The notes beneath the pieces are model-generated. The model ran no database searches. It was given only the letters and a program-made list of their open reading frames with translations, and was not told the origin of the DNA. Below are positions 42,551-51,869 of a DNA stretch of 61,958 nucleotides, in pieces. Location: positions 1 to 61,958 of the forward strand of contig NZ_WJXB01000022.1 in NCBI RefSeq assembly GCF_009664975.1, written 5' to 3'. Position numbers and translations under genes: made by a program. Origin of the DNA: Paenibacillus monticola (GTDB lineage Bacteria; Bacillota; Bacilli; Paenibacillales; Paenibacillaceae). The first letter of the stretch is position 1; every line of letters begins with the position of its first letter.

Positions 42551-43090
42551 TTGCAAAACGATATTCAGGAAATTTTGATCAGCGAAGAAGAAATTCAGCA
42601 AAGAGTTAGAGAGCTTGGTGCACAACTGAGCGCTGAATATGCAGGCCGTACCCCTTTAGTGATTTGTGTACTAAAAGGTGCGTTTATATTTATGGCAGAT
42701 TTGGTTAAAGTCATTACTGTACCTGTGGAGATGGATTTCATGGCTGTATCCAGCTATGGAGCATCCACTAAGTCCTCCGGTATTGTCAAAATCATTAAAG
42801 ATTTGGATGTGCCAGTAGAAGGACGGGATGTCTTGATCGTTGAAGACATTATCGACAGCGGTCTTACACTCAGCTATTTAATTGAGCTGCTTCAAGGTCG
42901 CAATGCTGCCTCTATTTGTGTAGTTACCCTGTTTGATAAGCCGGCAGGCCGTACAGTTAACCTGGAAGCCAGCTACACGGGTTTTGTATTGCCCGACGAA
43001 TTTGTAGTAGGCTACGGATTGGATTATGCTGAGCTTTATCGGAACCTCCCTTACGTCGGAGTGCTAAAGCCTGAGATTTATTCCAATTGA
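42551..43090 (+). CDS. hpt: hypoxanthine-guanine phosphoribosyltransferase
   Basis: A 179-residue purine salvage enzyme. The PRPP motif VLIVEDIIDSGLTLSYL is at about 98-114; PLVICVLKGAFIFMADLV and the VVGYGLDYAELYRNLPYVG C-terminus match HprT. In B. subtilis TilS and HprT act together to activate ftsH. It starts at TTG 42551, 9 nt after AGGAGG, 46 nt downstream of tilS. Confidence 0.96.
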   Translation: MQNDIQEILISEEEIQQRVRELGAQLSAEYAGRTPLVICVLKGAFIFMADLVKVITVPVEMDFMAVSSYGASTKSSGIVKIIKDLDVPVEGRDVLIVEDIIDSGLTLSYLIELLQGRNAASICVVTLFDKPAGRTVNLEASYTGFVLPDEFVVGYGLDYAELYRNLPYVGVLKPEIYSN

Positions 43091-43137
43091 TATTGACAGC
43101 CTTGGATCTACGGATCAAATTCAAGGACCTTCATTAT

Positions 43138-43167
43138 TTGAGGTGTCCTAACAGGCTATGGTACAAT
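43138..43167 (+). promoter_or_regulatory. sigma-A promoter of ftsH
   Basis: TTGAGG (43138-43143), an 18-bp spacer, TACAAT (43162-43167), about 30 nt before the start codon. Confidence 0.6.
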
Positions 43168-43196
43168 AACTTAAGTGTTGTGAGAGGAGGTAGGGG

Positions 43197-45251
43197 ATGA
43201 ATCGGTTCATCCGGAATTCCGGTTTTTATTTGATTTTATTTTTAGTCGTGGTGGGCATTGTCCAGTTTGTAAGTAATGGTAATGAAGCCGCCGATTTCCC
43301 TAGATACGACGAGTTGCGGCAGGAGCTTAAGAAGGACAATGTGAAGACTTTGACAGTTCAGTTTGAAGGTAACGCTTTTGCGGTTACAGGCGAATATAAA
43401 GAATTGCCGACTGATGCTAAATCGAAAAGCTTCTCCACATATGTTCCTCCTACAGACAAAGCCCTTAATGAGCTGGTTGATGCCAGTGATGCTAACGGCG
43501 TGGAGTTTACACAGAAGAAGATGCAAGGCGACAGCATTTGGCTGACGTTCCTTTCATCCATCATTCCGCTGGTTATTATGTTCATCCTGTTCTTCTTCCT
43601 GTTTAATCAGGCACAGGGTGGCGGCGGTAAAGTTATGAATTTCGGCAAGAGCAAGGCTCGGTTATATAATGAAGAGAAGAAGAAAATCAGTTTTGAGGAT
43701 GTTGCAGGAGCAGACGAAGAGAAGCAAGAGCTTGTCGAAGTGGTAGAATTCCTGAAAGATCCGCGTAAATTCGCTGCTGTAGGTGCTCGTATACCTAAGG
43801 GCGTATTGCTTGTAGGCCCTCCAGGTACCGGTAAAACATTGCTGGCTCGTGCGGTCGCAGGTGAGGCTGGCGTTCCTTTCTTCAGCATCTCTGGTTCCGA
43901 TTTTGTAGAAATGTTCGTCGGTGTCGGTGCTTCTCGTGTACGTGATTTGTTCGAGAATGCCAAGAAGAATGCCCCTTGTATCATTTTTATTGATGAGATT
44001 GATGCAGTCGGTCGTCAACGTGGTGCCGGACTTGGTGGCGGACATGATGAACGCGAGCAGACACTGAACCAATTGCTTGTTGAGATGGATGGTTTTGGTG
44101 GCAACGAGGGTATTATTATTGTAGCTGCTACCAACCGTGCTGATATTCTTGACCCCGCCTTGCTTCGTCCAGGACGTTTTGACCGTCAGATTACGGTTGA
44201 CCGTCCTGATGTGAAAGGCCGCGAAGCTGTACTGCAAGTTCATTCCCGTAATAAACCGCTGACTAAAGATGTACGTCTTGACGTTGTCGCCAAGCGTACG
44301 ACTGGCTTCACCGGTGCAGATTTGGAGAATTTGCTCAACGAAGCGGCTTTGCTTGCTGCACGCCGCAACCGCAAGGACATTTCCATGAAAGAAGTGGACG
44401 AAGCGATTGACCGTGTTATCGTAGGTACTGAGAAACGCAGTCGTGTTATCAGTGACCGTGAGAAACGCATCGTGGCCTACCACGAAGCAGGCCATACTAT
44501 CGCGGGCTATTTCTTGGAACATGCTGATATGGTGCATAAAGTAACAATCATCCCACGTGGACGCGCAGGTGGATATGTCATTATGCTTCCTAAGGAAGAC
44601 CGGATGATCGTTACTAAGCAAGAGTTGCTTGATAAGGTTACCGGATTGCTTGGTGGACGTGTTGCTGAGGAATTATTTATTGGCGAAATCGGCACAGGCG
44701 CTTATAGTGACTTCCAGCAGGCTACGCGTATCGTGCGTGCCATGATTATGGAATACGGTATGAGTGAGAAACTTGGACCTATGCAGTTCGGCACGTCCCA
44801 AGGTCAGGTATTCCTCGGCCGCGATATTGGGCATGAGCAGAACTACAGTGACTCCATTGCGTACGAGATTGATCAGGAAATGCAGAACTTCATTAGTGCA
44901 AGCTATGAACGTTGTAAAGAGCTCCTGACTAAACACTCCAAAGAAATGCATTTGATCGCGAATACTCTGCTTGAGAAGGAAACGCTGGAACTTGATCAAA
45001 TTTCACAGTTGATTGAACAAGGCTTCCTGAACGAGGATGGTAAACCAGAGGAAAGCGAGAACGTTACTCATGAAGTCGGAGAACCTATAATTGATTCTAT
45101 CGGTGACGTGCGTGTGCGTATTCAAGGCAAATCTGATGATACCCAATCTTCATTGGGGGATTTGTCCAAGGAAATTCCGAATAAACCAGATTCCGAGCCT
45201 GAAAAAGGTCCAGATGATGGAAATAAAGACGGAGGCGGAAGCCTCGTCTAA
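43197..45251 (+). CDS. ftsH: ATP-dependent zinc metalloprotease FtsH
   Basis: A 684-residue membrane AAA+ protease. Two membrane segments (about 8-27 and 118-140) flank an extracellular domain; Walker A GPPGTGKT is at 207-214, Walker B IIFIDEID near 262, and the SRH region and zinc motif HEAGH at 429-433 follow. The last 60 residues form an acidic, Gly-rich tail. It degrades membrane and regulatory proteins such as Spo0E. AGAGGAGG precedes the ATG; a terminator follows. Confidence 0.97.
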   Translation: MNRFIRNSGFYLILFLVVVGIVQFVSNGNEAADFPRYDELRQELKKDNVKTLTVQFEGNAFAVTGEYKELPTDAKSKSFSTYVPPTDKALNELVDASDANGVEFTQKKMQGDSIWLTFLSSIIPLVIMFILFFFLFNQAQGGGGKVMNFGKSKARLYNEEKKKISFEDVAGADEEKQELVEVVEFLKDPRKFAAVGARIPKGVLLVGPPGTGKTLLARAVAGEAGVPFFSISGSDFVEMFVGVGASRVRDLFENAKKNAPCIIFIDEIDAVGRQRGAGLGGGHDEREQTLNQLLVEMDGFGGNEGIIIVAATNRADILDPALLRPGRFDRQITVDRPDVKGREAVLQVHSRNKPLTKDVRLDVVAKRTTGFTGADLENLLNEAALLAARRNRKDISMKEVDEAIDRVIVGTEKRSRVISDREKRIVAYHEAGHTIAGYFLEHADMVHKVTIIPRGRAGGYVIMLPKEDRMIVTKQELLDKVTGLLGGRVAEELFIGEIGTGAYSDFQQATRIVRAMIMEYGMSEKLGPMQFGTSQGQVFLGRDIGHEQNYSDSIAYEIDQEMQNFISASYERCKELLTKHSKEMHLIANTLLEKETLELDQISQLIEQGFLNEDGKPEESENVTHEVGEPIIDSIGDVRVRIQGKSDDTQSSLGDLSKEIPNKPDSEPEKGPDDGNKDGGGSLV

Positions 45252-45280
45252 TATGCCTATCAATTAAATGATGACAACTT

Positions 45281-45312
45281 ATCCGGAGAACGCAACTGTT
45301 CTCCGGATTTTT
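45281..45312 (+). terminator. terminator of ftsH
   Basis: A perfect 11-bp stem (ATCCGGAGAAC with GTTCTCCGGAT) followed by TTTT. Confidence 0.92.
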
Positions 45313-45359
45313 GTATCTTTCAACCCCCCATAAGGCCGTTAGGTCCTTGCCTGGTTACA

Positions 45360-45416
45360 TTGACAGAGGCTGGAACGTTGTGTACATTAATGATTAATAT
45401 ATTAATTAATATATTA
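45360..45416 (+). promoter_or_regulatory. nad operon promoter with a 22-bp palindrome
   Basis: TTGACA (45360-45365), a 17-bp spacer, TACATT (45383-45388). A perfect 22-bp palindrome, whose half-site is TAATATATTAA, covers 45395-45416 at the predicted start point, where a repressor would block transcription. The palindrome is all A/T, so it could also be a chance AT-rich tract. Confidence 0.6.
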
Positions 45417-45522
45417 CTAAGATTTGCGAACCTGCATATTCGTTGTTCGACGTGGGGACTTTTGTAACTTTATCTGAATGCGCCGGCGTAAAGCCGCGAA
45501 GACATAAGGGGGAGAACTATCA

Positions 45523-46461
45523 GTGGAAGCTCTGGCGCTGGAGCGCAAGCAGGAACAGAATCGTGAACTTCGTATACGTCTCGAAGAGCTTAAAAAGGAA
45601 CGGAATGCAATCATCTTGGCTCATTATTATCAACGTGATGAAATTCAGGAGGTCGCAGATTTCCGGGGTGACTCTTTTTTACTGGCTCAGAAGGCAGCAG
45701 AGACCGATGCTGATGTTATTGTATTCTGCGGTGTTCATTTTATGGGAGAAAGCGCCAAGATATTGGCACCCAACAAAATCGTACTCATTCCTGATGAACG
45801 TGCCGGCTGCCCGATGGCCGATATGGTTAATGTAGATGGTTTGCGTAAGCTGAAAGCTCAACATCCCAATGCTAAGGTTGTTACTTATATCAACTCGTCT
45901 GCGGAAATTAAAGCAGAGACCGACATATGTTGTACCTCTGCCAATGCCGTGAGAGTGATAGAATCGCTGGATGCTGAAGAAATCATCTGGGTACCCGATA
46001 AAAACTTAGGCCAATACGTACAGGATCAGACTGGCAAGAAAATGATTATCTGGGAAGGCTACTGCAATACCCATGACATGCTTACGGTTAAAGATGTTGT
46101 GGAAATGAGAGCGAAATACCCAGAGGCTGAATTTGTCGTTCATCCGGAGTGTCGTCCCGAGGTTGTGGCAATGGGTGATTTTGTAGGAAGCACCACAGCC
46201 ATTCTTGAATATTGCCGGAAATCCAATCGCCGCCAGTTTATTGTCGGAACAGAGGACGGTACCGGATATCAGCTACGTTTGGATAGTCCAGACAAGGAAT
46301 TTCATTTTGCTACGAAGTTTCTCGTATGCCCTAATATGAAAGTTAATAATTTAAAAAAACTGGTGAAATGCCTGGAGACGATGAAGCCGCAAATTTACGT
46401 TCCGCCCGCTGTCGCCGACAAAGCCAGAACCTCCCTAGAGCGCATGCTACAAGTCCGGTAG
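45523..46461 (+). CDS. nadA: quinolinate synthase
   Basis: A 312-residue Fe-S enzyme that condenses iminoaspartate with dihydroxyacetone phosphate to form quinolinate. AIILAHYYQRDEIQEVADFRGDS, IVFCGVHFMGESAKILAP, CCTSANA, HPECRPEV and FLVCPNMKVN match NadA; cysteines in these blocks hold the 4Fe-4S cluster. It starts at GTG 45523 after AAGGGGGAG. It heads a nadA-nadB-nadC operon. Confidence 0.96.
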   Translation: MEALALERKQEQNRELRIRLEELKKERNAIILAHYYQRDEIQEVADFRGDSFLLAQKAAETDADVIVFCGVHFMGESAKILAPNKIVLIPDERAGCPMADMVNVDGLRKLKAQHPNAKVVTYINSSAEIKAETDICCTSANAVRVIESLDAEEIIWVPDKNLGQYVQDQTGKKMIIWEGYCNTHDMLTVKDVVEMRAKYPEAEFVVHPECRPEVVAMGDFVGSTTAILEYCRKSNRRQFIVGTEDGTGYQLRLDSPDKEFHFATKFLVCPNMKVNNLKKLVKCLETMKPQIYVPPAVADKARTSLERMLQVR

Positions 46462-46468
46462 CATGCGC
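46440..46468 (+). other. stem-loop across the nadA stop codon
   Basis: GCGCATGCTAC (46440-46450) pairs perfectly with GTAGCATGCGC (46458-46468); the TAG of nadA is in the right arm. There is no proper T-run. It may slow the ribosome or protect/process the nadA end of the operon mRNA. Confidence 0.6.
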
Positions 46469-46500
46469 TACTCTTTCGTTGAAACAGGTGAAAAGCGGTC

Positions 46501-48117
46501 ATGATTCCACAATATTTGATTGATTTCGACCTCCGAGATATTCCAACCGTAAAGACGGATTGTATTGTTATCGGTTCAGGTATCGCCGGGTTATTTACAG
46601 CTATAAAAGCCAGTGAAGATCGGCATGTCATTATGATAACCAAAAAATCGTTGATGGAGAGCAATACTCGCTATGCACAAGGCGGTATTGCCGCAGTTAT
46701 TGCTGAGGATGATTCCCCGGCGTACCACAGACAAGATACACTGATGGCAGGCGCAGGCCTATGTTCTTCGTCTGCTGTTGATGCATTGGTTAACGAAGGT
46801 CCAGAAGGTGTACATGAGTTAATCCGGTTGGGAACGTTGTTCGACAAGGAAGACGGTGTGCTTGCTTTAACTCAAGAAGCAGCGCACAGTCACCGGCGTA
46901 TTTTGCATGCTAACGGGGATGCTACAGGGTATGAAATTGTGCGAGCATTGGTAGAACAGGTGGCTGAGCATAAGAATATTGAGGTGTGGGACGATCATTA
47001 TGTGATTGATCTTATTACGGAGGACGGCGAATGTGTGGGTGCCTTGCTGCAACGGCCAGGTGGCGGACGCTTATTTCTTCAGGGGGATGCAACCATATTA
47101 TGCTCCGGAGGAGCAGGACAGCTGTATCGTTATACCACGAATCCTGAAGTAGCGACCGGAGATGGTGTGGCTATCGCTTACCGGGCCGGAGCACATATTC
47201 GGGATATGGAATTTATTCAGTTTCATCCGACAGCGTTAAGCTATCCTGGGGCGCCGCGTTTTTTAATTTCGGAAGCTGTGCGTGGTGAAGGTGCTGTGCT
47301 GCGTAATATTAAAGGAGAGCAGTTTATGGATCGTTATCATGAACTGCTGGAACTTGCGCCGCGTGATATCGTGGCCCGGGCGATTGTGAGTGAGATGGAG
47401 CTTACCAAGTCGACTTTTGTATACTTGGATATTACACATGAATCAGCCGAGATGGTGAAGCACCGTTTTCCAACGATTTATGAGACCTGTATGAGTTATG
47501 GATTGGATATTACGAGTGATTGGATCCCGGTGGCTCCTGCTGCGCATTATATGATGGGGGGCATTAAGACCGATCTGAATGGGGAAAGCAGTATCTCCCG
47601 TCTATTTGCTTGCGGTGAAGTATCCTCTACCGGGCTGCACGGAGCCAATCGTTTGGCGAGTAATTCACTGTCTGAGGCGCTTGTATTTGGGCGCCGAATT
47701 ATTGAACGGATTCATGAGCTTCCGCCGTTGGGGCGCGACGTGGTCTCTGGGGGTAGCCAGGAGGGCCGTGTTGAGACGCCAACACAAGCTATTGTGGAAC
47801 GACGTTTGAAGCTGCAGAAGGTGATGGTTCGTTATGCTGGATTGCGGCGTAACGAAGAGATGCTGTCCAAGGGATTAGAGGAATTGAAACGGCAACTGCC
47901 GATTTTCGGATCCGTTCTGTCGAAGCGTGAGGAATACGAGTTTGCCAATATGTTGACTTGCTGTCTGCTGGTAACGGAGTCGGCACTGGCACGGGAGGAA
48001 AGCCGTGGGGCGCATTATCGTGAGGATTATCCTATGCGAAATGACGCACAGTGGCAGAAACACCTGCTCCAGATTCGCGAACTAGGAATAGTGGAGGAAT
48101 TAAGTGATGATGTTTAA
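46501..48117 (+). CDS. nadB: L-aspartate oxidase
   Basis: A 538-residue flavoprotein that oxidises L-aspartate to iminoaspartate, the substrate of NadA. The FAD dinucleotide fold VIGSGIAGLFTAIKA is at about 22-36; RYAQGGIAAV, QFHPTAL, EAVRGEGAVL, HYMMGGIKTDLNG and GLHGANRLASNSL are family motifs. The ATG lies 7 nt after GGTGAAAAG. Its end overlaps the start of nadC. Confidence 0.96.
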   Translation: MIPQYLIDFDLRDIPTVKTDCIVIGSGIAGLFTAIKASEDRHVIMITKKSLMESNTRYAQGGIAAVIAEDDSPAYHRQDTLMAGAGLCSSSAVDALVNEGPEGVHELIRLGTLFDKEDGVLALTQEAAHSHRRILHANGDATGYEIVRALVEQVAEHKNIEVWDDHYVIDLITEDGECVGALLQRPGGGRLFLQGDATILCSGGAGQLYRYTTNPEVATGDGVAIAYRAGAHIRDMEFIQFHPTALSYPGAPRFLISEAVRGEGAVLRNIKGEQFMDRYHELLELAPRDIVARAIVSEMELTKSTFVYLDITHESAEMVKHRFPTIYETCMSYGLDITSDWIPVAPAAHYMMGGIKTDLNGESSISRLFACGEVSSTGLHGANRLASNSLSEALVFGRRIIERIHELPPLGRDVVSGGSQEGRVETPTQAIVERRLKLQKVMVRYAGLRRNEEMLSKGLEELKRQLPIFGSVLSKREEYEFANMLTCCLLVTESALAREESRGAHYREDYPMRNDAQWQKHLLQIRELGIVEELSDDV

Positions 48118-48982
48118 TGGATATAACGAAGAGCTGGTACAATCCATCAAGGGTTGGTTGAGTGAGGATGTAGGTTCCGGGGATGTAACGACCCGTACAA
48201 CAATAGCGGTTGGCCATGAATCTAAAGGTATTATACATGCCAAAGAGGATGGTGTAATCTGCGGTATTCCTGTAGCGGAGCTGGTTTTTGAGATTGTTGA
48301 TTCTTCATTAACCTTTACGGTTCTTGTAGAGGAAGGCCAGACTGTAACAAAAGGTACAGTAATCGCGGAGGTTGAAGGCAGCACTCACGCGATCCTGACT
48401 GGAGAGCGGCTTGCACTTAACCTGATGCAGCGTCTTTCCGGTGTGGCGACACGGACGGCTTCTTTCGTGCAGGCTCTGGATGGACTGACGACACGTCTTG
48501 TGGATACTCGTAAGACTACGCCAGGCCATCGGATGCTGGAGAAATATGCTGTTCGGATTGGTGGCGGTGCAAATCATCGCTTTGGTTTGTATGATGCAGT
48601 GATGATTAAAGACAATCATATTAAAGGGGCCGGTGGTATCCGTCAGGCAGTGGGACGTGCCCGAGCCAATATTCCACATACAATGACCATTGAAGTGGAG
48701 ACGGAAAGCCTGGAACAAGTTGAAGAGGCATTAGCAGCAGGAGCCGATATTATCATGCTAGATAATATGTCCACGGATATGATGAAAAAAGCAGTCGGTA
48801 TCATCAAGTCCAAGGCACCGCATATCAAGACAGAAGCTTCGGGTAATGTCACTTTGGAGAGCGTGCGTGGAATAGCTGAATCGGGTGTTGATGTTATTTC
48901 TGTGGGCCGCCTTACTTACTCCTTCTCCAGTCTGGATATCAGTCTGGACCTTAATGCCAAGAAGGAGGGTCCTCTCTCATGA
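48107..48982 (+). CDS. nadC: nicotinate-nucleotide pyrophosphorylase (carboxylating)
   Basis: A 291-residue quinolinate phosphoribosyltransferase. EDVGSGDVTTRT, TRKTTPGHRMLEKYAVRIGGGANHR, MIKDNHI and EVETESLEQVEEAL identify it. It finishes de novo NAD synthesis to nicotinate mononucleotide. GTG 48104, ATG 48107 and ATG 48110 are all possible; ATG 48107 is 9 nt after GGAGG and overlaps nadB by 11 nt. Confidence 0.95.
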   Translation: MMFNGYNEELVQSIKGWLSEDVGSGDVTTRTTIAVGHESKGIIHAKEDGVICGIPVAELVFEIVDSSLTFTVLVEEGQTVTKGTVIAEVEGSTHAILTGERLALNLMQRLSGVATRTASFVQALDGLTTRLVDTRKTTPGHRMLEKYAVRIGGGANHRFGLYDAVMIKDNHIKGAGGIRQAVGRARANIPHTMTIEVETESLEQVEEALAAGADIIMLDNMSTDMMKKAVGIIKSKAPHIKTEASGNVTLESVRGIAESGVDVISVGRLTYSFSSLDISLDLNAKKEGPLS

Positions 48983-49746
48983 TGCTTGCCATTGATATCG
49001 GCAATACCAATATTGTTCTTGGTGTATATAGAAAGCGTGAGCTATTGCACCACTTCCGGCTTAGCACGGCACGTCAATCTACCGTGGATGAGTACGGTGT
49101 ATTAATTCACAATCTGTTTCATATGGCAGATTTATCTTTTAAGGATGTGGAAGGGGTAATTATTTCCTCTGTAGTTCCACCGCTAGTGCAGACCATCGTT
49201 GATATGTGTGTGAAATATATTGGCAGAGAGCCATTGCTTGTGGGGCCTGGGATCAAAACTGGGCTTAATCTGCGCTATGAGAACCCGCGTGAAGTAGGTG
49301 CAGACCGCATTGTTAACGCTGTTGCTGCTATAGAGCAATATAAGTGTCCGCTTGTTGTTGTTGATTTTGGTACTGCGACGACCTTCGACTGCATTGATGC
49401 AGGTGCTAATTACCTTGGCGGGGCTATTGTTCCCGGGTTGGGAATTTCTACAGAGGCTTTGTATCAACGGGCCTCGAAACTGCCGCGGATTGAATTAGAG
49501 AAGCCCAAGAAGGTTATTGGTCGCAACACGGTGCATGCCATGCAGGCAGGTATTATTTTTGGCTATGCCGGTCAGGTTGAGGGTATTGTAAGGCGTATTA
49601 AGATCGAAATGAACGCGCCTGTGCTAAAAGTAATCGCCACGGGCGGCCTTGCACCGCTAATTGCGGGTGAGACAGATTGTATCGACGAAGTGAATCCGCT
49701 GCTTACCCTGGAAGGGCTACGCATTATTTATGACCGTAACAAATAA
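48979..49746 (+). CDS. coaX: type III pantothenate kinase
   Basis: A 255-residue ASKHA-fold kinase catalysing the first step of CoA synthesis. DIGNTNIVLGVY (phosphate 1), NPREVGADRIVNA, DFGTATTFDCID and ATGGLAPLIA are the CoaX motifs. The start overlaps the nadC stop by 4 nt; ATG 48982 is an equal alternative. It links the nad operon to the conserved coaX-hslO-cysK block. Confidence 0.95.
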   Translation: MMLAIDIGNTNIVLGVYRKRELLHHFRLSTARQSTVDEYGVLIHNLFHMADLSFKDVEGVIISSVVPPLVQTIVDMCVKYIGREPLLVGPGIKTGLNLRYENPREVGADRIVNAVAAIEQYKCPLVVVDFGTATTFDCIDAGANYLGGAIVPGLGISTEALYQRASKLPRIELEKPKKVIGRNTVHAMQAGIIFGYAGQVEGIVRRIKIEMNAPVLKVIATGGLAPLIAGETDCIDEVNPLLTLEGLRIIYDRNK

Positions 49747-49789
49747 AGATAAAGAGAATTATGAGCATAGATAGGAGGAGCATATACCC

Positions 49790-50674
49790 ATGGAGAATAA
49801 GAATGATCGGCTAATTCGCGGAACTGCGCTGAAGGGTAAAGTTAGAGCCTTTGTTGTTCGCACAACAGAATTGGTCGATGAATTACGGCGTCGGCATGAT
49901 ACGTATCCCACGGCTACGGCCGCTCTGGGACGTACAGTTACTGCTGCGGCCATGATGGGGGCAATGCTCAAGGGCCAGGAAAAGCTGAACATCATAGTCA
50001 AGGGTGATGGACCGATCGGACAAATTTTTGCGGAGTCCAACGCTTTAGGAGAAGTAAGGGGTTACGTACATCATCCCCATGTTCATTTACCAAGCAACAG
50101 CTTGGGTAAGCTGGATGTCGCCGGCGCAGTGGGAACGGATGGGTTCATTGATGTTATTAAGGATTTAGGGATGAAGGAGCCATACCGCGGTAGTGTGCCG
50201 ATTATATCCGGTGAAATTGGGGATGATCTTACTTATTATTTTGCTGTTTCGGAGCAGACCCCGGCCGCAGTGGGTCTCGGAGTGTTAGTGGACACGGATA
50301 ATTCAGTGATTGTTGCTGGAGGCTTTATCGTTCAGCTTCTACCCGAACTTACGGATGCTGAGATTACGGACATTGAAAAGGCTATAGCGGCCATGCCTTC
50401 CGTCACCGCCCTATTGGATCAGGGGCTAGAGCTGGAGGATATGTTGCGGTTGCTTTTGCCGGATGCGGTTGTATTAGAAGAACTGGATATCAATTTTGCT
50501 TGTCAATGTTCACACGAACGAGTGGAGCAAACACTGATCAGTCTGGGCCAGATTGAACTGGAGCGATTGATTGAAGAAGATGAAGCGGTCGAGGTTGTAT
50601 GCCATTTTTGCAATGAGGCTTATGTATTTAATAAGGACGAATTACAGGTTATCCTGGAACAAGCGAAATCGTAG
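49790..50674 (+). CDS. hslO: redox-regulated chaperone Hsp33
   Basis: A 294-residue holdase. The C-terminal zinc switch CQC at 238-240 and CHFC at 271-274 is complete; the N-terminal core has the GRTVTAAAMMGAMLKGQEKL and KGDGPIGQI blocks. Oxidation releases zinc and activates the chaperone. TAGGAGGAG lies 10 nt before the ATG. It is followed by a PpiC foldase gene 9 nt later. Confidence 0.96.
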   Translation: MENKNDRLIRGTALKGKVRAFVVRTTELVDELRRRHDTYPTATAALGRTVTAAAMMGAMLKGQEKLNIIVKGDGPIGQIFAESNALGEVRGYVHHPHVHLPSNSLGKLDVAGAVGTDGFIDVIKDLGMKEPYRGSVPIISGEIGDDLTYYFAVSEQTPAAVGLGVLVDTDNSVIVAGGFIVQLLPELTDAEITDIEKAIAAMPSVTALLDQGLELEDMLRLLLPDAVVLEELDINFACQCSHERVEQTLISLGQIELERLIEEDEAVEVVCHFCNEAYVFNKDELQVILEQAKS

Positions 50675-50683
50675 GGCCATGCG

Positions 50684-51628
50684 ATGATGACAAGACAGGA
50701 ACGCGCGCTGCGCAATGCCGTTATTATACTTGCGGTTGCAACACTAATCCTTGGGGGCTTTTTATTCTGGAGCCTTCGTGCCATGGCTATTCTTAAGGGA
50801 GATATAACAGACGCAGAATCCTCGGATATTGCCATTGCAGGAGGACAGCCAGTAACTGATCAGCAATGGATGGATGAGCTTAAAAAAAAGCATGGCGAAG
50901 AAATACTGCTGGGGATGCTTAACCATATCGTAGTCAACAAGGAAGCCAAAGCGCTGAACATTAACGTTACGGACGATGACGTACAGCAGGAGCTGAAGCA
51001 CGCCATGGAAGGGTATGGTTCAGAAGCACAGTATTATGAGCAAATGCAGTCTGAGCTTGGTTTGTCCCGTCAGGACATACTTGATGAGACTGTATATCGA
51101 TTGACTCTTCAGGCTATAGCTACAGTCGGCATCACGATTAGCGAGAGGGATATTGATGATTATTTAAAGCAGAATGCAGATCGCTTTCGTCCAAAAAAGG
51201 AAATGCAGCTCTCTATGATTAAGGTTTCCACTTATGAAGAGGCACAGAAGGTCATGGACCGGCTAGAGCAAGGAGGGGATTTTGCCGCTTTGGCTAAAGA
51301 AGTCTCAATCGATGAAGAAAGCCGCCCACGTGGGGGCAGTCTGGGAACCGTGGAGGAAGATGATCCATTTTGGCCGGAGGAAATGCTTAAGACAGCTGCT
51401 GGATTAGATGTAGGGGATATAGCAGGTCCTCTGCAGACTGGAGATAACTTCGCTGTCATCCGTCTGGAGAATATGAATGCTCCTAAAGTGCCCGATCAGA
51501 AGGAAGTTCGGGCATTGGTACGTCAAGAGCTGACTCTGGAGCAAGCAGCTCCTTTACAGCAGGTAGAAAGTGATTTGCGCGCCAAATACGATACATCAAT
51601 ATATATTGACAACAGCCTTCAAGATTGA
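50684..51628 (+). CDS. PpiC-type peptidyl-prolyl isomerase (YacD-like), membrane anchored
   Basis: A 314-residue protein. One N-terminal membrane segment (about 12-33, without a lipobox) anchors an extracytoplasmic SurA-like region and a parvulin domain at about 165-265 (EMQLSMIKVSTYEEAQKVMDRL, AKEVSIDEESRPRGGSLG). It fits YacD of B. subtilis. The ribosome-binding site is weak (TAGGGCC), which suggests coupling to hslO. Confidence 0.9.
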   Translation: MMTRQERALRNAVIILAVATLILGGFLFWSLRAMAILKGDITDAESSDIAIAGGQPVTDQQWMDELKKKHGEEILLGMLNHIVVNKEAKALNINVTDDDVQQELKHAMEGYGSEAQYYEQMQSELGLSRQDILDETVYRLTLQAIATVGITISERDIDDYLKQNADRFRPKKEMQLSMIKVSTYEEAQKVMDRLEQGGDFAALAKEVSIDEESRPRGGSLGTVEEDDPFWPEEMLKTAAGLDVGDIAGPLQTGDNFAVIRLENMNAPKVPDQKEVRALVRQELTLEQAAPLQQVESDLRAKYDTSIYIDNSLQD

Positions 51629-51677
51629 TAATATGAGATTAAATGTAAAACCTACTGTTTTAGTCGGAAATAACTAA

Positions 51678-51701
51678 CGGCGGACGATAATTTAACCGCC
51701 G
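51678..51701 (+). other. hairpin in the cysK upstream region
   Basis: CGGCGG pairs with CCGCCG around a 12-nt loop, with no T-run. In the 241-nt gap before cysK I could not identify a T-box, S-box or CymR site with confidence. Confidence 0.4.
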
Positions 51702-51869
51702 AACAGCGTTATAACTTGGCCGCTGCGGCGTTGAATATCCCGGTGAAGATCTGTCGTCCCCATAAGATGATAAGCTGCTGTCTCATCCACACCTGGACTC
51801 ATATGCTAAAGACTTCTGTCACAAGTTACGCATTCCTATCTGTTTATTATTTCAAGGAGGTTTTTGCTC

